From positions 834,698 to 898,697 of the forward strand of contig NZ_LR130817.1 of the NCBI RefSeq assembly GCF_900626145.1: 64,000 nt of DNA, written 5' to 3'. The notes below the pieces were generated by a model, which did no database searches, was not told the DNA's origin, and was given only the letters and a program-made list of their open reading frames with translations. The position numbers were made by a program, and so were the translations under genes. Source of the stretch: Intestinimonas timonensis. GTDB lineage: Bacteria > Bacillota > Clostridia > Oscillospirales > Oscillospiraceae. Shown here piece by piece: positions 1-8,122 of this stretch. Every line of letters starts with the position of its first letter. Positions within the stretch are counted from its first letter, which is position 1.

Positions 1-174
1 GCGCTGCCGGAAGGATTCGGCGAAGTCAAAGTGCGTTGGGAGCGCGGCGAGCTGTCCGCACGGGCGGCAGGGAAACTGCTGGGCGTCACCCACCGGAGCT
101 TTTTACTCTGGGCACAGGATGACGGGTGTAAAGAAACCGTTAAGAAAACGCAGAAAGTAAAAAGGGCTGGATAA
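1..174 (+). CDS. 3' end of a probable recombinase/resolvase-like gene
   Basis: This is an open frame from the first base of the window to TAA at 172-174, so only the last 57 residues are visible. They read as a short helix-turn-helix: a segment around SARAAGKLLGVTHRSF is followed by a Lys-rich tail. That pattern is common at the C-terminus of small serine recombinases and related regulators in mobile elements. No catalytic residue is in view, so the family call is inference. It could equally be a small DNA-binding protein. Confidence 0.45.
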   Translation, partial: ALPEGFGEVKVRWERGELSARAAGKLLGVTHRSFLLWAQDDGCKETVKKTQKVKRAG

Positions 175-238
175 AAAAGTACGCTTTTTTAGTCGGCTTT
201 AAGCTGTTATCCTATTGATATTCTATTAGAGGAGTGCT

Positions 239-481
239 ATGGTTAAGGTGTAGATTTTATGTATATCGCTGTGGTCGGCAACCTGTACATTTTTATCCAC
301 TATGCCAGATACACAATCCGCGATAAAAGACCCTTCCGCCTGTATTGCAGGCGGACAAGTATTCTGCGGGAGGTGAGCAGCGATCCATCCGTCTCTGTAC
401 GATTTCTGCGCCGGGCATGAACAAGCTCACCTGCTGACACAATGGGACGATGAACGCAATGCGCCGCTCACGCCGAAGGAT
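239..481 (+). pseudogene. decayed 5' part of the zinc-ribbon repeat gene
   Basis: A ribosome site (GAGGAG) and ATG at 239 are in the same frame as the zinc-ribbon protein that follows, but the frame is broken by stops at 251 and 374. After 376 it is open, and the text before the usable GTG at 482 (residues like LLTQWDDERNAPLTPKDV) is clearly one more copy of the downstream repeat. A degenerate CxAG...IHPSL segment before it resembles the linker between repeats. I read this as an ancestral longer gene that lost its start by frameshift or truncation. Otherwise 175-238 shows nothing I can name. Confidence 0.5.
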
Positions 482-1336
482 GTGACCTACGGAAGCCACC
501 AAAAGGTATGGTGGCGATGCCCCCAAGGCCATTCCTATCGTTCCGAAGTCAGAATCCGCGCGCGGGGAACGGGATGTCCCGTCTGCGCGGGCCGCGCTGT
601 TCTGCCGGAGGAAAACTCTCTGGCGGCAAAATTTCCTGATCTGCTTTCGGAGTGGGACACGGAAAAGAATTCTCCGCTGCTGCCGACGCAGGTCATGCCG
701 GGAGCACACCAGAAGGTCTGGTGGAGGTGTCCGAAAGGACATAGCTGGCAGGCGAGCGTTGCCAGCCGCGTCACATCAAACGCAGGCTGTCCGTTCTGCG
801 CGGGACAAAAGGTCCTGTCCGGATTCAATGATCTCGCTTCGCTGCATCCGCAGCTTGCTGAACAGTGGGATCGGAAAAAGAACGGTGCGCTGACGCCGGA
901 GACGGTGAGCGCATATTCCAATCGCCGCGTGTGGTGGCTCTGTGACAGAGGACATTCTTTCTGTGCGGTCATCGCCCACCGTGTGAACAGGGAAAGCGAT
1001 TGCCCGTACTGCACCAACCGCAAGGTCCTGCCGGGATTTAATGATCTGGAGACCAAGGAGCCGGTGATCGCATCGCAGTGGCATCCGACCCTTAACGGCA
1101 GTTTCACGCCGCAGCAGGTAACGCCCGGCAGCAGCCGGAAGGCATGGTGGCTGTGTGAAAACGGCCATGCGTGGCGGGCGGTCGTCAGCAGCCGCACGGG
1201 AAAGCAGCGCTGCGGCTGTCCAATCTGCGCGGGCCGGCCATTGGACCGATGCACAGCGATTTTAAGTGAACCTCCGGCGGAGCCGGTAAAAATAAGTGCC
1301 CAAACTGCGGGGAGCCGCAGAAAACATATACTGTAG
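482..1336 (+). CDS. zinc-ribbon repeat protein (treble-clef/DUF4379-like)
   Basis: The 284-residue protein consists of four tandem repeats of about 60-65 residues. Each has the plan WWxCxxGHxW/F - about 20 residues - CPxCxxRxVLxGxNDL - xxWxxxxNG. The paired CxxGH and CPxC motifs are the metal ligands expected for the 'probable zinc-ribbon' family found in phages and mobile elements of Firmicutes, often near endonuclease-like genes. Nucleic-acid binding is the usual guess for the family and is not shown here. The first usable start is a GTG inside a repeat without a good ribosome site, and the coding frame extends upstream to 377, so the protein is probably 5' truncated. It ends 10 bp before the next gene. 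Confidence 0.6.
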   Translation: MTYGSHQKVWWRCPQGHSYRSEVRIRARGTGCPVCAGRAVLPEENSLAAKFPDLLSEWDTEKNSPLLPTQVMPGAHQKVWWRCPKGHSWQASVASRVTSNAGCPFCAGQKVLSGFNDLASLHPQLAEQWDRKKNGALTPETVSAYSNRRVWWLCDRGHSFCAVIAHRVNRESDCPYCTNRKVLPGFNDLETKEPVIASQWHPTLNGSFTPQQVTPGSSRKAWWLCENGHAWRAVVSSRTGKQRCGCPICAGRPLDRCTAILSEPPAEPVKISAQTAGSRRKHIL

Positions 1337-1346
1337 GAGGATCATT

Positions 1347-4300
1347 ATGAAACATAAGCTGCTATCCATTTTACTATGCCTCGCGATGGCGCTGTCGCTC
1401 TTACCGACGGCAGCCCTGGCGGAGGAGGCGACAGGCGCTGGACCGATCAAGGTAGGGGAGACGAGCTATAGTTCGTTTAGCGATGCCGTCAATGCGGCGG
1501 AACCTGACGAAAGCGGCGTCATCACCTATAAGATCAGCGGTAAGGTTGATGTGACTGATATCGGCTGGGTGCAGGTCGCAAAAGCTGGTCTGCCCGACCT
1601 CTCCAAGGTCGAGTTCATTGGCATAACCGACGATGCGGAAATCTGCATCACCCAAGGCGTAGCGATTCTGGCTGATCAGAGCTATGACATCGACGTTAGC
1701 TTTGAGGCCTTAAAGTTGACGAAGTTGAATCCGCAATGGGCGGGTGACTTTGGCCACAGCACGAATTACTTCACCTGCTGGCTCCGCAACACCGGCAGGG
1801 CAGAAAACACCGTGACCTACACGAACTGCACCTTCCCCAACGGCGTGTGCAACAACCAGTACGGCAAGACGGTGTTCAACAACTGCCAGTTTACTAACAG
1901 TGCCAACTATAATCTTTGGAACTACGGCGGCAACACCGAAGTGAAGAACAGCGCCTTCATCGGTGTCCGCGGTATCAAGACCTACAACGAGGGCACGCTG
2001 GCAGTCGCGCCCACGGTGAAGATCGAACAAACCACCTTCAGCGGTCTGACCGAAAAGGCAGCCATCGTCGCTTCCAAGGCGACCGACATCACGCTGACGA
2101 ATGTGACCGCCACCGGCTGCATTAAGGGCCTGCTTCAGAAGGACATTGAAGGCTCTACTACGGACGAGCAGAAAGTCACCATCGAGGCCAACGGCACCGG
2201 TATCAGCGGTGACTTTAATATTACAGCCGAAATGGATGCCGAAGCCGCCAAGAACGAGTTCAACATCACAGCCGGTACGTTCCCCGGAGGAATCAACAAT
2301 GACTACCTTGCGCCTGGTGCAAATTTTGACGCGACCACAGGCGAGGTTAAAATGTCGTATGTTGCCAAAATCGGCGATACCGAGTATCCCACCCTCGCCG
2401 ACGCCTTTGCGGCCACAGACAAAACCGGCGACACCGTGATCGAGCTGCTGGACGACATCAATATGACCGGTAAGAACTGGACGCCGGTGAGTGTGGATGG
2501 AAACCATGGTCAGGGCGTCATCACCCTGAACGGCAACGGCAAGACCATCACCGGCCTGAGCGCCCCCTTGTTTGCGGGCGGCTTTGCGGGCAAATCCGGC
2601 ATTGTGATCAGGGATCTGACCATTGCTGATGCGGATATCAACGACCCAACGAATGATCAGGGAATCGGCGCATTTATCAACTGCGTGGATTCCATGCCTC
2701 GAATCGAACTGGATAACTGCCATCTGAAGAACAGCAAAATTGTCAGCACCGGCGGCGCGCGCGTCGGCGGTCTGATCGGCTGGACATCCGGCTATAACAA
2801 ACCGAACGACGGCCCGGTCGATACCAAGGTCACGCTTACAAACTGCTCCGTCGAGGATGTGACGATTGAGGCGAAGGGCTCTGTCGGCGGCCTGATCGGT
2901 CACGCCGGTGCGAATCCCGCCACCTACCACACCATCACGGGCTGCACTGTAAAGGACAGCACTCTGACGTGCACTGAGACGGGAAAGAGCTGGTGCGTCG
3001 GCGATCTGGTCGGCACGGCGAATGACGGTCAGATCACCGTTGACGCTGCTACTTCCGCAAGCCAGAATACCTTGACGCAGGAAAATGCAGACCCCCAAAA
3101 GCCCAAAGACAGCATCTTCGGCCGCGACGCGGTCAACGATACCGGTCTTGTGATCGTTGACAACAAGGTCGTTGCCGCCGGTACTGCTTACGGCGATATT
3201 GTTAACAAGAACGCCAACGAAGTGCTTGTGGAGGTTTCGAAGGGTCATTGGGTGAAGCCGAAAGAGGATACGGTCGCTATGATCGGGGCAAGGGAGTACT
3301 CCACCCTCCCCGACGCTATCACCGCCGCCAAGGACGGCGACACCATCAAGCTGCTGAAGGACGTGACCGTTACCAAGCCGATTGAAGTCACGAAGAGCAT
3401 GACGCTTGATCTGAACGGTCATGTACTGACTGCTGCGACGGCATCAACAGCTACCGTAAAAAACAGCGCGATTTGGGTCACTGCTGAAAAGGTAAATTTG
3501 ACCATCGACGGCACGACCGCAGGGAGCGGTATGACGATGGGAGATACGCATGATACCAACTGGGAGGCAAAAGTGTGGGGCTTTGTTGACCTTCGCGAGG
3601 GTTCTGCTGGTTCTACGGTAACTGTTAACGGTGGATCTTATACCGGCAGCACCTGCGCAAGCGACAGCTATCACTACACTGCATTGTTTACGGTGGGCAG
3701 TGAGAGCAAGTTGGTCCTGAACAATGTCAGCGCCGAGACGGACGAGCGCGTTGTGAAGGCTTCCAGCTGCGGTGAGGTCGTTGTCTCTGGTGGTACCTAT
3801 AATATCACTGGTATTAATGCGTTCTTAGGCGCTGCCTTTGAAACCAAGACCGCATCGTTCACCGACATGAAGCTGACCGCAAAATACGGCGGCTGCGTGC
3901 AGGTTGGACGCAATGCAACATTGGAAAATTGCGAGATCAAAGTTACGGATATCAGAACTGGAGATGGCACGTACTTGAATTGTGCGGTGGCTGTTCAGTA
4001 TGGCGGCACCGCCACTGTAAAGAGCGGCACCTATACCGCTCCGTATGCTGCCTATGTTTACAACTCCGGCGGTACGATCAACATTGAGAACGGTACATTT
4101 ACCGGTGTTGTTCGCGCTGATGCTACAACTGGCAAAACAGCAACTATCAATATCAAAAATGGCTCTTTCAATGGCGAAATTCAGAAGGGCGGCGGCCCGG
4201 GCAGCGAGACCATCTCCATCACCGGCGGCACGTTCAGCTTTGATCCGAGCACGAAGGTCAAGAACAACGGGACAGACTACATCGTCAAGCGCGCTGGCAG

Positions 4301-5249
4301 CGAGGGCGCTTATACCTACACGGTTCTTGCAAAATCCGGTTTGACCTCCGGCGTGTATCTGACAAACCCCTCCGGCGCTCTGGCAAGCAATTACTATGTG
4401 AGCAGCACCGCGAACGGTGTCTGGACGGTCAGCTACTCTGCGCCCAGCTCCGGCGGCGGTTCCAGCTCTTCCTCCAGACGCTATGACGTCTCCGCGCCCT
4501 CTGTCAAGCACGGCGATGTGACCGTCAGCCCCAAGAGCGCCTCCAAGGGCGATACCGTGACCATCACCGTCAAGCCCGACAGCGGCTATGAGCTGGACAC
4601 CCTGACCGTGAAGGACGCCAGCGGCAGCAAGATCAAGGTGAAGGATAAGGGCGACGGCAAGTTTACCTTTACCATGCCCGCCTCCAAGGTGACGGTTTCC
4701 GCGGAATTCGCTGAGATTGAGACGCTGGACTTCGCGGACGTTCCCACCGACGCCTACTACTATGAGGCTGTGAAGTGGGCCGCCAAGAAGGGCATCACCG
4801 GCGGTATTGGCAACGGCCTCTTTGGGCCGAACCAGCCTTGCACCCGCGCACAGATCGTCACCTTCCTGTGGCGTGCTGCCGGTTCCCCCGAACCCAAGAC
4901 CATGAGCAGCTTCGCCGATGTGTCCATGGATGCCTATTATGCAAAGGCAGTTGCATGGGCAGTAGAGAATGGTATCACCACCGGCACGGGCGATGGCAAA
5001 TTCAGTCCTGACGCCACTTGCACCCGTGCCCAGAGCGTGACTTTCCTGTTCCGTGCCATTGGTAAGCTGGTCGATAGCAAGGCTGAGTTCAGCGATGTGC
5101 TCGCCGACAGCTACTATGCAAACGCGGTGGACTGGGCCGTGGAGAACGGCGTCACAAACGGCATTGGTGATGGCCTGTTCGGGCCAGACAATAGCTGCAC
5201 CCGCGCACAAATCGTCACTTTCCTTTACAGAGCCTATCAGGGGAAGTAA
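1347..5249 (+). CDS. secreted beta-helix surface protein with three SLH domains
   Basis: 1300 residues, starting at ATG 1347 behind GTAGGAGG. A signal peptide covers about residues 1-25, ending at ALA before EE. Residues about 30-1030 are Gly/Thr/Asn-rich repeats of the right-handed beta-helix (pectate-lyase-like) type. About 1044-1120 is a divergent InlB-type beta-repeat (GDTVTITVKPDSGYELDTL). Three SLH domains occupy about 1128-1300, each with FADV...Y...AV.WA...GI..G.G.G.F.P...CTRAQ. The domain order fits a cell-wall-anchored adhesin or glycan-binding protein held by secondary wall polymer. Substrate unknown. A strong terminator follows. The end of the gene is almost identical to the end of the SLH gene at 5856. 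Confidence 0.85.
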   Translation: MKHKLLSILLCLAMALSLLPTAALAEEATGAGPIKVGETSYSSFSDAVNAAEPDESGVITYKISGKVDVTDIGWVQVAKAGLPDLSKVEFIGITDDAEICITQGVAILADQSYDIDVSFEALKLTKLNPQWAGDFGHSTNYFTCWLRNTGRAENTVTYTNCTFPNGVCNNQYGKTVFNNCQFTNSANYNLWNYGGNTEVKNSAFIGVRGIKTYNEGTLAVAPTVKIEQTTFSGLTEKAAIVASKATDITLTNVTATGCIKGLLQKDIEGSTTDEQKVTIEANGTGISGDFNITAEMDAEAAKNEFNITAGTFPGGINNDYLAPGANFDATTGEVKMSYVAKIGDTEYPTLADAFAATDKTGDTVIELLDDINMTGKNWTPVSVDGNHGQGVITLNGNGKTITGLSAPLFAGGFAGKSGIVIRDLTIADADINDPTNDQGIGAFINCVDSMPRIELDNCHLKNSKIVSTGGARVGGLIGWTSGYNKPNDGPVDTKVTLTNCSVEDVTIEAKGSVGGLIGHAGANPATYHTITGCTVKDSTLTCTETGKSWCVGDLVGTANDGQITVDAATSASQNTLTQENADPQKPKDSIFGRDAVNDTGLVIVDNKVVAAGTAYGDIVNKNANEVLVEVSKGHWVKPKEDTVAMIGAREYSTLPDAITAAKDGDTIKLLKDVTVTKPIEVTKSMTLDLNGHVLTAATASTATVKNSAIWVTAEKVNLTIDGTTAGSGMTMGDTHDTNWEAKVWGFVDLREGSAGSTVTVNGGSYTGSTCASDSYHYTALFTVGSESKLVLNNVSAETDERVVKASSCGEVVVSGGTYNITGINAFLGAAFETKTASFTDMKLTAKYGGCVQVGRNATLENCEIKVTDIRTGDGTYLNCAVAVQYGGTATVKSGTYTAPYAAYVYNSGGTINIENGTFTGVVRADATTGKTATINIKNGSFNGEIQKGGGPGSETISITGGTFSFDPSTKVKNNGTDYIVKRAGSEGAYTYTVLAKSGLTSGVYLTNPSGALASNYYVSSTANGVWTVSYSAPSSGGGSSSSSRRYDVSAPSVKHGDVTVSPKSASKGDTVTITVKPDSGYELDTLTVKDASGSKIKVKDKGDGKFTFTMPASKVTVSAEFAEIETLDFADVPTDAYYYEAVKWAAKKGITGGIGNGLFGPNQPCTRAQIVTFLWRAAGSPEPKTMSSFADVSMDAYYAKAVAWAVENGITTGTGDGKFSPDATCTRAQSVTFLFRAIGKLVDSKAEFSDVLADSYYANAVDWAVENGVTNGIGDGLFGPDNSCTRAQIVTFLYRAYQGK
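4791..5102 (+). repeat. copy 1 of a near-identical 312-bp SLH repeat
   Basis: This stretch inside the first SLH gene matches 7560-7871 in the second SLH gene at 311 of 312 positions by my reading, the only difference being G at 5033 against A at 7802. Sequence on either side drops sharply in identity although it encodes the same domain type. This points to recent gene conversion or duplication. Confidence 0.85.
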
Positions 5250-5270
5250 GGCGAATCGGCAATCCAATAA

Positions 5271-5308
5271 AAAGCTCCCGCTGAGATCATCCTCGGCGGG
5301 AGCTTTTT
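5271..5308 (+). terminator. rho-independent terminator after the first SLH gene
   Basis: An 11-bp stem (AAAGCTCCCGC pairing with GCGGGAGCTTT) with a loop of about 14 nt is followed by a T run, 22 bp after the stop codon of the SLH protein. Confidence 0.85.
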
Positions 5309-5382
5309 ACTCTGCACGGCAGGGAATTGGCGGAAACATTGCTGCAATGCGAATACTTGACGTATATATCGAAAGCTGTTAG

Positions 5383-5427
5383 GCGCTCCAATGTGTTATG
5401 ATAATTCTATCATACATATTGGAGCGC
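5383..5427. repeat. imperfect inverted repeat before the integrase remnant
   Basis: GCGCTCCAAT at the left end pairs with ATTGGAGCGC at the right end, and the inner parts (TATGATA / CTATCATA) also pair, making a long AT-rich hairpin of about 45 bp followed by TTTT. It lies just upstream of the ribosome site of the truncated integrase. It could be an operator or terminator of the former integrase gene, or an end-associated repeat of the lost element. Confidence 0.6.
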
Positions 5428-5450
5428 TTTTCCAGAAAGGAGTGTGTGAT

Positions 5451-5626
5451 TTGGCGGAAAAGCGCAAAGATAGGAATGGGCGTGTCCTCAAGACCGGAGA
5501 AAATCAGCGCAAAAACGGCACCGATGAATGGCCTATGCTCTTGCGTTGGGGAAGCCAACCCTGCTGATCCACCCTAATACATGGAAAAAGAAATGGCTGA
5601 ATGTTGTAAAACGTGAAGGCGAGTAG
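5451..5626 (+). pseudogene. remnant of a Tn916-type tyrosine integrase
   Basis: A ribosome site (AAAGGAG at 5436-5442) precedes a TTG start. The first 23 codons read MAEKRKDRNGRVLKTGENQR and onward, very close to the N-terminus of Tn916-family integrases (recalled pattern MSEKRRDxRGRxLKxGESQR). After residue 23 similarity stops, and the frame ends at TGA 5565-5567. A second short frame from ATG 5528 to TAG 5624 (32 residues, ending KREGE) may be the tail of another deleted gene. The DNA-binding and catalytic domains with the R-H-R-Y residues are absent, so this is a deletion scar, not a working integrase. Confidence 0.7.
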
Positions 5627-5727
5627 CATATTCAAAAATTTTATCCATCCTCATACTTTAGAACGATTTACATTTTGCGAAGTTGCGGATATAATTACTA
5701 TGAATCAATATGAAGCGAAAAACTTAT

Positions 5728-5833
5728 GATGAGGGGCGCGCCCCTCATCCCGTGTGTACACACGGGATGATAGCTCTCTGTGACCTGTGGACTTTGCCCG
5801 CTGAGGTCAGGCGGGCATGAACAAAACCTGACC
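5728..5833 (+). promoter_or_regulatory. structured leader with overlapping perfect palindromes
   Basis: Two perfect palindromes overlap: 5728-5749 (22 bp, GATGAGGGGCG and its complement) and 5745-5770 (26 bp, centred on GTGTGTACACAC). They share the TCATC segment, so in RNA only one can form fully. Downstream, GCCCGC (5796-5801) can pair with GCGGGC (5811-5816), while the overlapping GGTCAGG (5805-5811) can pair instead with CCTGACC (5827-5833), or AGGTCA with TGACCT (5781-5786). The set of mutually exclusive hairpins ends just before the ribosome site of the second SLH gene. It may be a regulatory leader or protein-binding operators. Bases 5627-5727 are AT-rich and show nothing else I can name. 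Confidence 0.5.
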
Positions 5834-5855
5834 ACCATACAAAGGAGGACATACC

Positions 5856-8018
5856 ATGAAAAAACGCATCGGAAGTCTGCTTCTTATTCTGGCGCTGTGC
5901 TTTACGCTGTTGCCCTCGGCGGCATTTGCGGAAGAGAACGAGCAAAGCAGCAAAATCTCAATCACAACAGTAGATGAACTTTTGCAATTTGCAAAAGCTG
6001 TGGACAATGGCGAATATGACGATAAAACAGATGCGGTTGTATCGCTGGATGCAGATTTGGATTTAACAGGTGTTACATGGACACCGATTGGCAGCAAATT
6101 TGACACGGATGGAAATCTGCTGCATTACTTCAGCGGCAAATTTTACGGAAACGGGCATACGATTTCCAATTTGGATTTTTCCGCAAACTATGGAAAGACA
6201 GAGTATCCGTCTTTCGGATTTTTCAGTGAGGTTTACGGCGCTGAAATTTCCGGTTTGACGATTCAAGGCAATCTTGATGTGTCCAATGCAGGGTATGTCT
6301 ATTTTGGAACGGTAGCGGGTGTTGCAGCAGACAGTAAAATTTTTGATTGCGTTTCAGATGTATCGTTCACGGATACTGAGAGAGCCGACATCAATGGCAC
6401 TGTGGCTATGTGCGGATATGCAATAAATAGCACGATTGAGTACTGCCAAAACAAGGGGGATTTTTCAGTAATGAAGGACACCTCCCAATTTTGGATGGGT
6501 GGTATCGCAGGTCTTGCTGAAAACAGTACCGTACAGTATTGTGCCAATACAGGCGATATGACTTCTTGGACACCTTCTTCCGGTGGAATTGTTGGACAGT
6601 TGATTCAGAACTCAAAGGTCATAAATTGTTATTCCACAGGGAAAATGGCCCCTCTTGGCAAGGGAACTACGGATTTCGGCGGCATTGCAGGTGCAGTTGG
6701 CAAAGGTACAGAAATCAGACATTGTTATTTCGCCGGGGAAGTGGATTTGTCTCAATATACTGCCACTAAACCTTATACGCGTTTAGGCGGTATTGCAGGC
6801 GGTGTTTCTTCTGATACACCTGTTTTTGAAAACAACTATTTCGTGGAAACTGAAAATGTACCTGCTTGCAGTAAGTATACGGAAGCAGGTACAGCAAAGT
6901 CCCTTAAATATATGGAAACTGAGGATTTCTTTAATGAAATCACTGCTGCTGGCGGCAATTATCGATTTAATTCTAATGGAACGCCCCTTTTGCCTGCACC
7001 TAAGTATACAGTTTCTTTTGTCGTAACACCTGCTGAATTGACGAATGTAGTCATTAAAGTGAATGGTCAGGAAGTAGCAAGCCCTGTTGGTTTGGAGGCG
7101 GGCACTTATGCGGTCGAGGTCAGCGCCGATAATTGTGAGGTTTTCAATTCCAATATTACGATTACGGCTGATACAGCAACTCATACGCAGACCATTACAA
7201 TGACTTATCGGAGCTCCGGTGGCGACGATAGCGACCCGACTTACGCCATCGAGGTGGGCGAGGACATCCGGAACGGCACAGTGACAGCAAACCGCCGCTA
7301 CGCCGAGCGTGGTGATACTGTGACAATCACCGTCAAGCCGGACGATGGTTTCAAACTGGATGACCTCACCGTTACCGACAAGAACGGCAATGAATTGAAG
7401 TTGACCGACAAGGGCAACGGCAAGTACACTTTTAAAATGCCTGCCGGCAAGGTCACGGTAAGTGCGACCTTTGCGCCGGAGAAAACCGCGGCTGACTATT
7501 TTGCCGATGTTCCCGCCAACAGCTATTATGCTGACGCGGTTTTGTGGGCGGCGAAGAACGGCATCACCGGCGGTATTGGCAACGGCCTCTTTGGGCCGAA
7601 CCAGCCTTGCACCCGCGCACAGATCGTCACCTTCCTGTGGCGTGCTGCCGGTTCCCCCGAACCCAAGACCATGAGCAGCTTCGCCGATGTGTCCATGGAT
7701 GCCTATTATGCAAAGGCAGTTGCATGGGCAGTAGAGAATGGTATCACCACCGGCACGGGCGATGGCAAATTCAGTCCTGACGCCACTTGCACCCGTGCCC
7801 AAAGCGTGACTTTCCTGTTCCGTGCCATTGGTAAGCTGGTCGATAGCAAGGCTGAGTTCAGCGATGTGCTCACCGACAGCTACTATGCAAACGCAGTGGC
7901 GTGGGCCGTGGAGAACGGCGTTACCAACGGCATTGGTGATGGCCTGTTTGGACCGAACAATAGCTGCACCCGCGCACAAATCGTTACGTTCCTTTTCAGA
8001 GCCTATCAGGGCAAGTAA
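5856..8018 (+). CDS. secreted GLUG-repeat surface protein with three SLH domains
   Basis: 720 residues from ATG 5856 behind AAAGGAGG. The signal peptide is about residues 1-25 (cut after AFA). Residues about 110-330 carry GLUG-type repeats (for example GGIAGLAENSTVQYCANTG and GGIAGAVGKGTEIRHC), common in bacterial surface adhesins. An InlB-like beta-repeat lies at about 461-538, and three SLH domains at about 548-720 for attachment to the cell wall. The ligand is unknown. The codon use of the first two thirds is more AT-rich than the SLH end, and that end is shared almost base for base with the SLH gene at 1347, so the gene looks like a mosaic. Confidence 0.85.
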   Translation: MKKRIGSLLLILALCFTLLPSAAFAEENEQSSKISITTVDELLQFAKAVDNGEYDDKTDAVVSLDADLDLTGVTWTPIGSKFDTDGNLLHYFSGKFYGNGHTISNLDFSANYGKTEYPSFGFFSEVYGAEISGLTIQGNLDVSNAGYVYFGTVAGVAADSKIFDCVSDVSFTDTERADINGTVAMCGYAINSTIEYCQNKGDFSVMKDTSQFWMGGIAGLAENSTVQYCANTGDMTSWTPSSGGIVGQLIQNSKVINCYSTGKMAPLGKGTTDFGGIAGAVGKGTEIRHCYFAGEVDLSQYTATKPYTRLGGIAGGVSSDTPVFENNYFVETENVPACSKYTEAGTAKSLKYMETEDFFNEITAAGGNYRFNSNGTPLLPAPKYTVSFVVTPAELTNVVIKVNGQEVASPVGLEAGTYAVEVSADNCEVFNSNITITADTATHTQTITMTYRSSGGDDSDPTYAIEVGEDIRNGTVTANRRYAERGDTVTITVKPDDGFKLDDLTVTDKNGNELKLTDKGNGKYTFKMPAGKVTVSATFAPEKTAADYFADVPANSYYADAVLWAAKNGITGGIGNGLFGPNQPCTRAQIVTFLWRAAGSPEPKTMSSFADVSMDAYYAKAVAWAVENGITTGTGDGKFSPDATCTRAQSVTFLFRAIGKLVDSKAEFSDVLTDSYYANAVAWAVENGVTNGIGDGLFGPNNSCTRAQIVTFLFRAYQGK
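7560..7871 (+). repeat. copy 2 of the near-identical 312-bp SLH repeat
   Basis: Partner of 4791-5102 at a constant offset of 2769 bp, with a single mismatch. It covers the end of SLH domain 1, all of domain 2 and the beginning of domain 3. Confidence 0.85.
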
Positions 8019-8028
8019 GAACCCAAGC

Positions 8029-8065
8029 GGCAGGGAGCCTCTATTGAGGCTCCCTGCCTTTCTCT
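8029..8065 (+). terminator. terminator between the convergent SLH and NlpC/P60 genes
   Basis: A 13-bp perfect stem (GGCAGGGAGCCTC / GAGGCTCCCTGCC, 4-nt loop) is followed by TTTCT, 10 bp after the stop of the SLH gene. The T run serves plus-strand transcription. Confidence 0.85.
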
Positions 8066-8122
8066 GTATATCATGGAGCATGATAGCAATCAACTATGAA
8101 CACATCTCCATGCGCACATTTC

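Noticed and set aside
1710..3422. Minus-strand open frame of 570 codons in the first SLH gene
   Set aside because: Shadow of the repeat-rich surface protein; no ribosome site.
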